Assembly (NCBI GenBank): GCA_025716815.1
Contig: JAIXMN010000041.1
Location: 124,001 to 188,000, forward strand
Length of the DNA stretch: 64,000 nt
Source of the DNA: Dichotomocladium elegans
Taxonomy: Eukaryota > Mucoromycota > Mucoromycetes > Mucorales > Lichtheimiaceae
Reading direction: 5' to 3'
The translations under genes and the position numbers were made by a program. Positions 44,654 through 55,745 of this stretch are shown one piece after another. The stretch's first letter is position 1; each line of letters opens with the position of its first letter. The notes beneath the pieces are model-generated. The model was not told the origin of the DNA. It did no database searches and saw only the letters and a program-made list of their open reading frames with translations.

Positions 44654-46131
44654 GGCTGAATGGGAGTATAGCACGCCACACTTTCAATCTGACCTAGATG
44701 GTGCACCAATCATGCTACAAACATAAAAATTATATATTCTGATAGCTCTAAATAACGCGCATCGTGTAACAATATTTTAAACCCCGATATATATATACTT
44801 CACATTGTCTTTAGATTTCAGCTTCTTCTCCCTTTCTAGTATAGCTTTTTTATTTACTGTTTCACACTCTTTTGCTAACAGGAAGGATTTCCTCCTCACT
44901 ATACTCACTTTCATTGAGTTCCTGATCAGCTACAACTGCTGTACCTACTACTACTATATGAGCTGAACAGTTAGATAGTTATATCAACTTCCTATTGTCA
45001 ATGTCTGGTGCTATAGAGAGAACCTCTGTAAGGGTGGTGCTTTCCCAGTAGGTGAGACTATAGCTATTTTGGACCCATCTGGGTGGAACTTCTCAGGATA
45101 TAAGGCTGCAATATCAAGTAGCCATCTAGTTTAGATGCTTTAGCTATAATAAACTATTACTGCTTCTAATGACTTACTTTGATGCCTGAACACAGTCTAA
45201 AAGAATAGGTGCTATATCCTTGAAGATAAGGGAGCTTTCGATAGTAAGTGTGGTAGAAGTAGACATACAAGTAGAATGGGGGATATATGTGAAGCAGGAA
45301 AACTATGGCATTTTATACATTTTTCTAGGTTCTACACATTATCACAAGATAAGCATGTGATTATCATATGATTATCATATGATTATCATATGATTATTTC
45401 CTATTGGGTAATATTTTTATTCGATTAAATCAAATCTGAGATCATACAGTACATTTCATCAAGACTTTCTAGAAAAATAAAAAAGTGCAAGCTGCAGGGG
45501 CTGGGGATTGAACCCAGGACCTTTCCATTCTGAACCCGAGGCCCAGGAATTAAAAAATACATGTAAAGTATAAATTGCAAAAAGCAGGGGGTTGAACCCA
45601 GAACCTTTCCATTCCCTACCTAACACCCTAACCACTTCCACACACTGAACGATTTGGGAGCCTTTAAAAACATATATTAGATGAGGCAGTCATTCACCTT
45701 GATTTTGAGGTTTCACAGGCTTTGTATCACCGTAATATAGTAGGGACAACTTTCACATAAAGATTGCTGTATTTATTGCTATAGTTATGCAGCTAAAATA
45801 TTGTAAAATTGGCATTGAAAAGAAAATGGTCATTAATTGCTGAAAAATAGTAGATTCAGTTACTAAAAATGAATGACAAGTTATAAAAGTGTTCCAGAAA
45901 TAGATCATAACCATTCAGGGAGTATGGTATGGTGTGTTTATAGATAAAACAAAGAAAAAACAAGTTTTCTAGGGAAGTGCAATAGTTAGCGGGGTTTGAA
46001 ATGATCATTTTTGGACTCCCCGACCCATTTTACATATATAGGCAACGTTGTGTAACACAAGCATATATATTATTATAGTAGTATATAGATATATATATTT
46101 AGAGTGTGGCGTGTTATACTCCCAGAGATCC
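44654..46131 (-). mobile_element. Merlin copy B', internally deleted
   Basis: 1478 bp with both termini (GGCTGAATGGG at 44654, complement of GGATCTCT at 46124-46131). The middle of the transposase gene is missing: sequence matching the 3' region (to AGAGAACCTCTGTAAGGGT) joins sequence at the PTGK region of exon 2 near 45040. It is more diverged than A-C. It keeps the tRNA-like modules (45490-45650). The right flank is gag of G and the left flank is Merlin B. No 8-bp duplication. Confidence 0.88.
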
Positions 46132-47062
46132 CGGAGCCAAAGTTGCGCTCGAGGTTAAGCGCGATTTGTCCCAGTTGCTGGGAGGTGCGCTTGAGGGCAG
46201 CAGGCAGGCTGGCACGAGCAATGTTGACCCGCTCGGCGATGTCAGGACGGAGGCCGTTGAGGTACCGATTGGCAGCAATGCTGTCATCCGGCATACGCGC
46301 GTCCCTACGCAGCTTTTGGAACCGCCCGTTCCACTCGGCGACGGTCTCTCTACGCAGCATCTTTGCTACCATGACTGCCTCGACAGCGGCAGCTAACTGC
46401 TCCGTCTGGTCAACGGAAAACTCCTGCTCGAGGGCCACTCGAGCGAACGACCAGGGCTCGTTGCTATGCGGGCAGAGGTGTTCCTCAAACCACGATCGAT
46501 GCTCTGGCGAGAGCAGGACCGGCAAGTACCGAGCCCAGACAAGGTCAGGGGCTTGGCCCGCTGCGGCGAGGATATCCTCAAAGGCACGCAAGCAGTCTTG
46601 AATGGTCGCGAAGACCATCGACGCCGGACGCCAGACAAATCCTTCCCACTGGAAAACGGGGCAGTTGGCGGGCATCGCCCAGCGGTCGACACCAGGAAGG
46701 GAAGGAGTGCTCGAGGTTTCGGCGAACGAGGATATCGATCCTGGGGCTGGACTCACGAGCAGGCGTGCCGACGACTCCAGTTCGGCGATCTCCTGCTCAA
46801 GCAGGCTCATCTGCTCCCTTAGACGGGCGTGCTCAGCCTGGTCGTTCGCCCGGGCGGCGGCCGTGCGTTGCAGCATTAGCAGGGCGAGATCACCCCGCAA
46901 GGACTCCACGGCTTCCACAGCCTGCTGCACCACCGATGTGGCGCGGGTTGCCTCGACGACAGGGGCGACAGGTGCATCATTTCGCGGCTGGTTGGTGCCG
47001 CTCGTTGCCGCGCGAATGGAAGTAAGGTCGAAGTCGTTGTTGGAGGGAGAGGGAGCTGACAT
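46132..47062 (-). pseudogene. gag of element G, C-terminally truncated
   Basis: Minus frame from ATG at 47060-47062: MSAPSPSNNDFDL. A coiled-coil-like stretch (about residues 45-95: AEHARLREQMSLLEQEIAEL) is followed by a capsid-like region (CPVFQWEGFVWRPA, WFEEHLCPHSNEPW, RRETVAEWNGRFQKLRRDAR, YLNGLRPDIAERV). It stops after NLERNFGSGIS, where Merlin B' begins. The nucleocapsid finger and protease are lost. Confidence 0.85.
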
Positions 47063-47109
47063 CGTACGTTATAAAAAAAAAAGAGGTAAGCGAATTCAAA
47101 GAAAAAAAA

Positions 47110-47306
47110 TGTGGTGGTTAGAGAGTTAGTTGCAGGTGTTTAAACCGTAGGGGCTAAAATCGAGTCTTTGAGACGGGATCCTCTTTATTGAATAAAAACA
47201 ACTCTCTTTTTATATGATTTCGGACCAGGGTGGTAGTGGTGATACAAGCGGTAGTCATCGAGCATGGTCCTCCAATCATTACCAGTTAGCGGGCTTCATA
47301 ACGTTG
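47110..47306 (-). repeat. 5' LTR of G, first part (rest at 52957-53067)
   Basis: 197 bp, interrupted by H with duplication CGTTG (47302-47306 and 52957-52961). The two parts add up to 303 bp as in the other LTR. TCTTTGA at 47165-47171 is complementary to TCAAAGA at 47096-47102 just outside the LTR, a possible self-priming pair. Confidence 0.9.
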
Positions 47307-47677
47307 TGAGATGGATGGATTAGAGAGAATGAAAAAAGACAACTATAAAAGTATCTTTGAGGTTGATGTTTATTCCTGAAAATAAAATAACTCTCTTTTA
47401 TAATAATTCTATTAGAACGGCGACGTAAGTGCTTAATCCTGTTAGGACGTATCGGATGAGAGCATTCTCTTTTCATTGTCCTCTTCAAGACCAGTGATGG
47501 ATCCTGGGTAGAGGAAGTACCTTTGATAGGTGCGATTGTCCTGTCACGCAAGCGGATATGAAAATATCGGTCCCTGAACATCAATGTGTTAAATTCATCA
47601 TTGTCTTAGTTTCAGGATATCGGCGATAGTGATGTGAAACCGGCTAAGTTCTCTAACACGGATCAATGTTCACCACA
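47307..47677 (-). repeat. 3' LTR of H
   Basis: 371 bp. On the minus strand it runs TGTGGTGAAC ... CCATCTCA. TATAAAAGAG and AATAAAC signals lie near its end on that strand. It appears identical to the 5' LTR. Confidence 0.95.
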
Positions 47678-47705
47678 TTACCCCCTTCCAGGTTGAACAT
47701 AACGC

Positions 47706-50595
47706 TTAATGGAGGTGTGCCGTTTGATTGCGCTTGCTACGTCTTAGGATATAGTCATTGCGTTCTGTGGTGTCATTACCTGAATGTCTACGCTTTCGCT
47801 GTGGAGCTTGTTGAGTCATGTTTTTTGGTGTGGGTGTTGTACCCTTTACCTTCTTTGGTGTTGGTGTAGTACCTGTTACCTTTGAATGAGCCTGTGGGCC
47901 TAGGCTCCGTATCCTGTCCCAGTATTTTGCGATTGGCTCTGGACTATTGAAGGACGCATGCGGTTCCCATGTATCGTCTTCTGGTCCATAGCCTTCCCAT
48001 CGAACCCGATATAGGTACCTTCCGGGTGACAACTCTTTATGGTCTACAATCGCTTGGACTGTATAGTATTTACCATTCTTTTCATATACCTCTTCGATGC
48101 TGATCAGTTCATCTTGAGATACAAGTTTGAGTTGCGAGGGTGCAAAATTTCTGGTTGCGAGGAGTCCCTGTTCGTCTCTGAGGACATAGGAACCACCTTT
48201 GGTTTCCCTGACGACAGTGTATGGTCCTTCATATCGAGGATCCGTTTTTCTACTGCGTACTTCATCTTTGACCATGACCGTGCTACCAGGAGGATATTTA
48301 ATGATCCTGTATTTGGTATCATGTTTACCTTTCTTAACATCTGATAGAGCTTTTGCCCGTTCTGCTATGGCCGGAAAGATGGTGTCAGACATTTTATCAA
48401 TGCGGTCCATCAGCTCCTTTTCTGTTAAGGGCCGTGGTATCTCGTCATTGCTATAATCTCTGAAGCCATTCATTGTGCGGTTGAACATTAGGGCGAATGG
48501 TGTGGAACCATGTCTACTGGCGACTTTGTTGTTGATGGCGAGCTGTGTACTTTTGACGTACAAGTCCCAATCATGTCGTGCGCCATTGAGGCTCTTGCGT
48601 ATGACGTTGACCGATGTTTGTACATATCGTTCTGCCAAGCCATTTGCGCGTGGATGATAAGGTGTTGTTAACCGATGGTCAAAACCGGTGGACTGGCTAA
48701 GTTGCTTCATCAAATGATTGACAAATTCTGTGCCGTTATCCGATTGTAGATAGCGTGGAAAACCGTAATCGCAAAAGGTGTTTATGACTGCTTGTACTAC
48801 TGTGTCTGAAGACTTGTCAGGAAGTGCATGTAGTACACAAAAGCGTGTGCAAACATCGACCATAACTAAGAGATAGTTGTGCCCTCGTGCGCTTGTTCCA
48901 AAGCCGCTGGCAAGGTCGATTGCCCAGTGATCACCAGGGTAGAAGGCGTGAATAGGGCGCATAGGATGATACCCTGTTTTCGTCACGTTGAAGCGTTGGC
49001 ATTGTGGACATTGTTTAACGTGTTCAGCCGCTTGCTTGTACATGTTAGGCCATCTGAGCCCGTCATTCTGAAGAGACTTCGTCATTGCTTCAGCACCGAA
49101 GTGTCCAAACGCATGAGCTTGTGCTAGCAGCTGTGGTCGTTCTTCTTCAGGAGGAATAAAATGTACTGATGTGTCAACATCGTCTTCCTTAGTTACGTCC
49201 GTGGTGGTGTGTGTTGACATAGTTTTGTTTACGATTAAATTGGTCGTGTTACTTTGCGTAGCATTACCCCCTTCCAGCTCTTTGTCTGTGGGAAAAAGGC
49301 GAGAAAGTTGGTCGGGAAGGATGTTGTCTAATCCTGGCAAGTGTACTACGTCAAAAGTGTATTCAAGAATGGTGTCTAACCAGTTGTTCATCATGGCATT
49401 AGTAACCTTTTGGGTGTGAAGATATACCAACGCTTTGTGATCGGTGTAAAGTGTGAACTTTTGTCCCCAAAGGAATTTGTGGAATTTTGTGAGTGCGTAC
49501 ACAACAGCGAGCAACTCACGCTTTGTTGTAGAGTAATTTCGCTCTGATTTTGAGAGAGCTCTAGCCATGAAAGCGATATGCCGTGTTTCTTTATCGATGA
49601 CTTGGTAAAGGACAGCGCCAATACCGACGTTGGATGCGTCAGTAGCAACCTGAAAAGGGTGTCGTAAATCAGGGTAGCGAAGGATGGGTGCATCCAGCAA
49701 AACCTGTTTTAAGCGGTTGAAAGTCGCTTGCTCATGACTGGTCCATTTGTTACCCAGGTCCCCTGCATAACGCAGACAGTCCAGGGGTGCAGTGAGGTCC
49801 GCACACTTGGGTATGGACTCACGGAAATAATTAATCACTCCGAGAAATCGTTGGATGTCTTTACCCGTGCGAGGTGTAGGCCACTCCTGTATATTGCTGA
49901 CTTTGCGAGGGTCTAGCCCGATGCCTTGTTCAGACACGCAGAAGCCTAGGAGGTAAACGCAGCGTTGTGCGAAATGGCACTTATCCGGATTCAGAATGAG
50001 GTTTACGTCAGTGAGCTTTTTAATTGCTGTAGCGACGTGCTGAGCGTGTTCATCCAGTCCCTTAGAGAAGATAATGATATCGTCCACGAATGTGGTGACA
50101 AAAGGGAGATCATGGAAAATGATGTTCATGGTACGCTGAAAAATAGAGGATATGGGCTTGAGTCCAAAGGGACAGCCTCGGAATTGATATTGTATATGAC
50201 CATGCGGCTTAAATGCTGTCTTTTGTCTGTGTGGCTCATAAATTTCAAAGCGGTGAAATGCGCTTTTTAGGTCAAGAGTTGTAAAAACTGTAGAGCCTTG
50301 CAGCATATGAAAAATGTCCTTGATTAATGGAAGCGGATGACGATCCGGTTGGACCAACAGTTTGTTGATGTGTCGAGGATCAAGGCATGGCCGTTTATCA
50401 GTGTAATTACCAAAGAGATCCTTTTTTGGTGCTAGCGTAAGTGGACTGTTCCACATTGTGTTGACAGGTGCAGGTTCTATGGTGCCATCTTCCAGCCATG
50501 TTTGTATCTGCTTATCAATGATTTCCTTATATGCTAGTGCCAAAGGATATTGTGCACGGTGAGATACTACACTTCTGGCGTGTCAATGCGGACGA
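47706..50595 (-). CDS. pol of H: RT, RNase H, integrase, chromodomain
   Basis: About 960 codons; the frame opens at about 50595, overlapping the protease frame by ~30 nt, and needs a frameshift to be entered. The first internal ATG is at about 50543. RT: KKDLFGNYTDKRPCLD, TTLDLKSAFHRFEI and TTFVDDIIIFS (FVDD box). RNase H: ATDASNVGIG, YSTTKRELLAVVY, YTDHKALVYL. Integrase: FGHFGAEAM, CPQCQRF, WAIDLASG, QSDNGTEFVN, GLAERYVQ. Chromodomain: YYTVQAIVDH, YRVRWEGY, DDTWEPHASF. It ends with a basic, nuclear-signal-like tail (RKRRHSGN, RRSKRNQ). No stop or frameshift inside. Tf1/sushi-like chromovirus layout. Confidence 0.93.
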
Positions 50596-51184
50596 CTGAT
50601 TCCGGTACCGTACAGAAAGAGTTCTTTGGGATTTGTTTGTTATCCTCAATGGTTGGTTGTACAACGGAGAAGAAATTTTTACGTTCCGTGTTTGTACCAT
50701 AAGGAGAATTATTGGGTTCAGGCGTGTCGTTCACCTTTTCTTCCTTGTTCTTTGGTTGCGTGTTCCATGAGAGAACCAAACCAGTGAAACCAACTCCCAT
50801 TTTGCGTGCTAAATCAAGACCAATTGTCACGGGTGCGTCACCTTCAAGTTCCAAGATGTAAAAATCATGTTTGAAATGCTTGCCATTGTAGGTTATCGCG
50901 ACGTCGGTCACCAAGCCAAGTAAGTCGGCTGTTTTATCTCGTTGAGCCAGAGAGACAGAGATATTGTGCACTGCTTTTTTATTAAATATGATACTGCGTT
51001 CTGATTCTAGCTTTTCGATGAAAAATGGTGTGATAAACGATCTACTAGCACCTGTGTCAAAGAGGCCCAGTGTTTGTTCATTCTGTACCATGATAGGAAT
51101 CAGCAGTGAGTCATCATCGCTTGGGATGTGTGATATATGTGTTGAACGCAGAGTGTACTTACTCGTTATGTCCAATTCTTCCAA
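50567..51184 (-). CDS. aspartic protease of H
   Basis: A separate frame between gag and RT. LGLFDTGASRSFITPFF carries the catalytic D-T-G; APVTIGLDLARKMGV is the second protease landmark. The frame is open upstream to about 51285, so entry by frameshift is likely. It ends ..RIDTPEV and overlaps the start of the RT frame. It cleaves Gag-Pol. Confidence 0.88.
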   Translation of the reverse strand: MEELDITSKYTLRSTHISHIPSDDDSLLIPIMVQNEQTLGLFDTGASRSFITPFFIEKLESERSIIFNKKAVHNISVSLAQRDKTADLLGLVTDVAITYNGKHFKHDFYILELEGDAPVTIGLDLARKMGVGFTGLVLSWNTQPKNKEEKVNDTPEPNNSPYGTNTERKNFFSVVQPTIEDNKQIPKNSFCTVPESVVRIDTPEV

Positions 51185-51417
51185 ACGGACAGGAAGGATT
51201 TCCTGCAGAATAGCCTCGTCACGGTCTGACAGCTTGTGAGCTGTGTTGTTGCAGGGGTGTGTCCAACCTTAACACGCATGGATCGATTTGTGATAGGTGT
51301 CTTAACCTTTTTTCTTGCCTCGAAGTATTCCTGGCAGGTGTGTCCTTGTGTATAAGGTACCTTCTTGCAATAGCGGCAAAGGTTGCTGGAGGTATGTTGA
51401 TCAGGTGCGCGGTGTAT
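51175..51417 (-). CDS. possible nucleocapsid extension of H gag after an in-frame stop
   Basis: Directly after the gag TAA (51418-51420), the same frame stays open for about 80 codons and encodes a zinc-knuckle-like CRYCKKVPYTQGHTC (CX2CX8HXC). Gag would contain its nucleic-acid binding finger only if the stop were read through or the TAA were a mutation. The frame then overlaps the protease frame. There is no second intact copy to compare. Confidence 0.4.
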
Positions 51418-52542
51418 TTACCACGTTTGCTCTGTTGCAGTTGTTGTTGTACTAACTGCCTTTGTTGCTGGAGGATGCTGCAGTCGGCCTTGGAATGTCT
51501 GCCCTTTGGATGAACTGGGCAATCGCCATACTTGGGTTGGCTGGTGTTTTCTGCACCAAGCGACGCTTCTTACTGCTAACCTCGCGCATTTCGTACACCT
51601 CGTCGGGTCCTCCTGTTCTTCTGTTCCTTCAATGTACTCGCCGAGTGTCGAAACCACCAGTTGCGCCATTTCCATGATGTCTGCGGGCAGCAACGTTCCA
51701 TAACGCTGCGCCATGACGGGGTGGATCTTGTCTCGGATGTATCGCGGGAAGGATGACACAAAATCGAAGGTTAGGTCGGGTCCTTGCTGACGGCTGGCTT
51801 CTGTTGCCAATGCGATCCACTGCTCTGTGTATAGTCGCACCGACTGGCCATTCCTGTACCTTTTGGAGTACAGCTCGTGTCGCTTGATATAAGCATGGTA
51901 GGGGTTGCCATACTCCTTGTGTATCACCTTACAAGCTTGCTCCCAGGTGTAGTGCTTGTCTGCCAACTCACGGCGGAACCACATCGTTTGTCCTTGGTCA
52001 AGACACAACCAGAAGAGTCGTTCCCAATGCTCGTCCATAGACAGGCCGTGGCTCCTCAGTTGTGCCTCGAATGCCTCTGTAAACGCACGCACTGACTCGT
52101 GCACCGGTTTGCCGGTGTTGCGCACTGGACCGCCACGGAATTGCAACGCGGGAAGCTCCTTGGGCACCAAGGTTTGTTGGTTATGCGCCGTTTTGGCATT
52201 GCGGGGTCGAAGGGCATCTCTTGTATTCTGGAACATTTTTAGGTCATCCAGTGCTTGCTTGTGTTCTTGACGCAAACGATCCCTCTCTTCTTCTGGTTCG
52301 CCTACTGAGGACATGTATTTCTCGTACACCTGTTGCAAGCGGGTGCGGAGAATCGACTCTGTGTTGGCGGGCGTGAGTATGCGCTCCGTAGCATACGTTT
52401 CGAGTGTGAGCACTCGCTGCTTGGGGTCTTCTTCCTTGTCTTGCATGGGCGTATCTTCATCCTGGCATTCTGGGACACGTTCCTCGTGCATGTTGGACTC
52501 CTTGGTAAGTTCAGTGGTGGTGATCGGGATGATGTCAGACAT
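51418..52542 (-). CDS. gag of H
   Basis: 374 residues from ATG at 52540-52542 (MSDIIPITTTELT). Acidic N-terminus, then helices (EEERDRLRQEHKQALDDLKM) and a Retrotrans_gag-type capsid: WERLFWLCLDQGQTMWFRREL, WEQACKVIHKEYGNPYHAY, RLYTEQWIALATEASRQQ, FPRYIRDKIHPVM. CTKCARL..WCRKH near residue 330 could be a first zinc site. It ends ATEQTW-TAA; see the possible extension. It forms the particle. Confidence 0.88.
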   Translation of the reverse strand: MSDIIPITTTELTKESNMHEERVPECQDEDTPMQDKEEDPKQRVLTLETYATERILTPANTESILRTRLQQVYEKYMSSVGEPEEERDRLRQEHKQALDDLKMFQNTRDALRPRNAKTAHNQQTLVPKELPALQFRGGPVRNTGKPVHESVRAFTEAFEAQLRSHGLSMDEHWERLFWLCLDQGQTMWFRRELADKHYTWEQACKVIHKEYGNPYHAYIKRHELYSKRYRNGQSVRLYTEQWIALATEASRQQGPDLTFDFVSSFPRYIRDKIHPVMAQRYGTLLPADIMEMAQLVVSTLGEYIEGTEEQEDPTRCTKCARLAVRSVAWCRKHQPTQVWRLPSSSKGQTFQGRLQHPPATKAVSTTTTATEQTW

Positions 52543-52570
52543 GGTGGGATCAGGTAGGAAAAACAAAGGT

Positions 52571-52585
52571 TTTCAAAGATAAAAA
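52571..52585 (-). promoter_or_regulatory. candidate self-priming site of H
   Basis: Next to the 5' LTR the plus strand reads TCAAAGATA (52573-52581). The LTR has TATCTTTGA at 52631-52639, about 30-40 nt beyond the TATAAAAG box in the direction of transcription. An RNA 5' region could fold back and prime, as in Tf1/sushi chromoviruses. There is no TGG-type tRNA primer site. Confidence 0.5.
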
Positions 52586-52956
52586 TGAGATGGATGGATT
52601 AGAGAGAATGAAAAAAGACAACTATAAAAGTATCTTTGAGGTTGATGTTTATTCCTGAAAATAAAATAACTCTCTTTTATAATAATTCTATTAGAACGGC
52701 GACGTAAGTGCTTAATCCTGTTAGGACGTATCGGATGAGAGCATTCTCTTTTCATTGTCCTCTTCAAGACCAGTGATGGATCCTGGGTAGAGGAAGTACC
52801 TTTGATAGGTGCGATTGTCCTGTCACGCAAGCGGATATGAAAATATCGGTCCCTGAACATCAATGTGTTAAATTCATCATTGTCTTAGTTTCAGGATATC
52901 GGCGATAGTGATGTGAAACCGGCTAAGTTCTCTAACACGGATCAATGTTCACCACA
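52586..52956 (-). repeat. 5' LTR of H
   Basis: 371 bp, seemingly identical to 47307-47677. TG...CA on the minus strand. Confidence 0.95.
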
Positions 52957-53067
52957 CGTTGGAATGGGAGGACAGTCGAGACGTGCTGTAGAAGAGGTGG
53001 ATAAGTCGATAACCCTGCTCAGTACTGTCTGTAGAAGCGCAGTGTTATGAACAGTAGGGCTATGACA
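52957..53067 (-). repeat. 5' LTR of G, second part
   Basis: The remaining 106 bp plus the CGTTG duplication. It ends GCTATGACA next to the GCTGC duplication of G (53068-53072). Confidence 0.9.
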
Positions 53068-55598
53068 GCTGCCCTTCGACATGCCATGATTGATGCGGTT
53101 ATCAATGGCAACTCTTACAAACTTCCGACATGCTTTTGGCACACCCTTTTTTTTGCAGGTTTCTGGGTATTATGTTGTGCAGCTCGTTTCACACCGCCGG
53201 GACTGGACAAAGCCCCGTTCGTTTCGACGTTGGGATTGCGCTCCCTCATCTTCTCGTCCTTTACATTCACGATAAATTGTAAATGCCGCCTAATACTTCT
53301 ACAGTCTGACGTTAACTTACACTGGCTTAACACCGAGAAGGCTACATCACCCTTTTCGATAGGCGTACCAGCATTGTGTTATGTGCAAAGAAAAGGAAAG
53401 TGTAAATCACAAAAATGTATTTCAAAATTCGTGCTCCATGTACTACAAGACCATCTTTGGCCGCTTATCTTCTCGGGAACTATGACCTGATGCCCCGCGT
53501 AGGATGTGACATATCAGTAACTAAAATCATTCGTTCATGTACTTTGCAGCCGTTACGCCTGGACTTTCTCAGTTTCCATAGTTGATAGATCCGTGAAATA
53601 AATGTAGTCTTCATTGAACAAGCTTATGGTTCACTGGATGAATAGGATATAAGTGTTACCCCAAAACATCGTACACAATCACTGCAACATCCTCGTCACC
53701 ATCTCATCTCTACACAAGTTCAACAATCGATGTTCCAAAAGTACAAATATGACTTCTCCCATCCGAATGACGAAGATACAGTACTCTTTTCTAATCTTTC
53801 CAAAGCCGGTTAAGTAAACGTAGACAAATGCTGTACTGCACTGATTAGTATGCCTGTTATGGTAGAAACGCATGACTGCAGGCCGGCCAAGGTTGGCAAG
53901 GAAGATATATGTACGTTGTCGCCCTTTGAGAACCCGCTTGCCTTTTAGCATTTGCAATTAGATGTTTGGAGGAAAAGAGGTAGAGCACGGAACATAATAG
54001 CTGTAATTTCAAATGATGTTGTAACCTCCAAATTCATTCACTGTCCCATCCAGAAAAAGCCATTTGCTGAAAACTGCGGGATGAAAGGTGAGTTGTTTCT
54101 CGAAAAGTCCAAGGCTCAACTCCCCAGCATATCCCGCAAAATGTGGACGTAAAGGATCTCGATGTTAAATTATGACTGTGCCCGACATGGAACGAAAATG
54201 ACGCGACTTGCGGAAAGATTGACGAAAGATTGGTTACGAAAGCTGGTAAACCGCGGATCGCACTACTGTGATTGAGCAAATCTGAAGCAGTTGGATCAGG
54301 CTAATGACGAGAATAAGTGATAATCGTTTCGTGATGCTGAGCTTCGTAAAATGGAAAGCGGAATAGGTGCGTTCGAGAGTTCGCGAGAAAATTTTTTTCA
54401 AAACAAAGCAACAAGGCAGTTCGAAGGACGAGCGCAGCTCAGGACTTCAACGTTGAAACCAACTTTTCGCACGAATCCTTTAGCAATTCTTAGTATACGA
54501 TCCATTCATGGCATTTATATTCTTCTCCCACTTTGCAATTGCTACTATGGTTACTTGGCCTCGGCAACGCAGGACCAAATCAAGCTTGCTAATCGTTCAA
54601 CGGCTAGTCAATTGCAGAAAGTTGTTCTCACTCAACGATTTGCGCTAATGCTTGAGCCCATCCCGAGTTTCGCAGTACGAATTTGATGCTGCTGTCGGCT
54701 TGAAGAACAGTGGCATTGCGGGCGCTTGAATTCGGTGTTGCGGTTTTTAGGAACAATGGTCGAACAGAAAAGAAATGCAGGCCCCTCTTGTACGGCCTGG
54801 AATTTTTCCCGTTGTCTTTTGACGAGCCGCTTCTTTCCCAGTCCTCTTTCAAGAACAATTGCTTCTTCCTCCTGATGCTCTCTGCAGATGAGCCATTTCT
54901 TTGCCTTCTCGCTTTCTCTTTTTTCTTGAATAAAAATCGGTTGGAGTGTCCTCCTCGCCACTATCCCATAAAAAAATGTCTGGCTGCTTTTCTTTTATGG
55001 TTCCTTTTGTCACACTCAAACAAACGGACCTTTGTAACAAAAAAAGTGCGCGTTTCGTCTGGCTTTACCTTTATACTTTCTGACCTTAAAGCCCTTCGGG
55101 GAAGAAGGGGCATCTGCTGTGTTCGTGGCCGCGGAGATACACCACGGTCCGTCATACAGTCGCATTAAACCACTTCCCTTCCTAAACCGCCACTACCTCA
55201 GCCCCACCAACGACTATTGCGGATGTGCTGCACAACGGAGCTTCTCCAAGTACTGAGTACAAGAAAAAGATCAACGAGCGTCTGACTCTTAAATCGCCAC
55301 TTTGCCTCCCTTTATCCTCCACGAAAATTTTTCTGGCAACCACCATTGCTGAGGCGACCAACCGTCAAAGTTGCGTTTGACCACCACCGAGTCAAACAAG
55401 AAAAATTTTTTGCCTGCCATTTTTCTCCAGCCCCCCGCCTTCACCCACCACCCAAAAAATTTTGCCCACCACATGACAGAACCTTCCCCCCCACCTTGGC
55501 TCACTCCGCCTCCCACTGACCCATCCCCAAAAAACCACCATCCGATCCAGACCAACCACCTTGCGTGCGAGATGGGAAACTTCTTCTGAAAAGACCTG
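53068..55598 (+). mobile_element. Y1, rest of central region and right arm
   Basis: Homologous to Y2 33178-35664. The centre contains the HTH-encoding remnant on the minus strand (MPKACRKFVRVAIDN at 53142 downward) with eight A at 53148-53155. The right arm is at about 54200-55598. It ends GAAAAGACCTG before TA. Confidence 0.88.
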
Positions 55599-55710
55599 TA
55601 CTTCTCCCCTTATTTTAGATCTTATATTATATCTTATCCCATATTATTACTCGAAAAAAAAGAAGACGGAAAAGAAGAAGAAGAAAAAAAAAAGAAAAAA
55701 GCGAATGCCA

Positions 55711-55744
<34 letters not shown>
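55599..55744 (+). mobile_element. displaced 3' tail of LINE LB
   Basis: CTTCTCCCCTTATTTTAG and the A-rich tail match LA at 21642-21760. The sequence then passes into a (TA)n run (55716-55742), the target of Merlin C. It follows Y1 directly, with the shared TA. Confidence 0.88.

Positions 55745-55745
<1 letters not shown>

Larger units (their letters stand above)
47307..52956 (-). mobile_element. chromoviral Ty3/gypsy element H, apparently complete and recent
   Basis: 5650 bp, with 371-bp LTRs at 47307-47677 and 52586-52956 in which I see no difference. TSD CGTTG on both sides inside the LTR of G. Minus-strand gag, protease, RT-RNase H-integrase and chromodomain are open. The purine tract GGAAGGGGGTAA lies before the 3' LTR. 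It has no tRNA-type primer site, but a possible self-priming site. This is the best candidate for an active retroelement in the window. Confidence 0.93.
29978..53067 (-). mobile_element. chromoviral Ty3/gypsy element G, minus strand, with several nested insertions
   Basis: Both LTRs are 303 bp (29978-30280; 47110-47306 plus 52962-53067) and differ visibly at one site. The target duplication GCTGC is at 29973-29977 and 53068-53072, inside Y1. On the minus strand: 5' LTR (split by H), gag 47062-46132, then a block of foreign DNA (X2, X3, two Merlins), RT-RNase H, integrase, chromodomain (split by Y2), purine tract GGTGGGGGGTGA, 3' LTR. The gag C-terminus, protease and RT start are missing. RT lacks its catalytic box and pol is frameshifted, so G is dead. 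Confidence 0.9.
27533..55598 (+). mobile_element. foldback transposon Y1 (TSD TA), split by element G
   Basis: It starts CAGGTCTTTTCAGAAGAAG after TA at 27531-27532 and ends with the complement before TA at 55599-55600. LA at about 21638 shows the empty site with a single TA. The Y1 arms are 27533-29977 and 53068-55598. Between them is gypsy element G with its own 5-bp duplication GCTGC. Without G, Y1 would be about 5.0 kb, matching Y2 (4940 bp). Confidence 0.9.
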
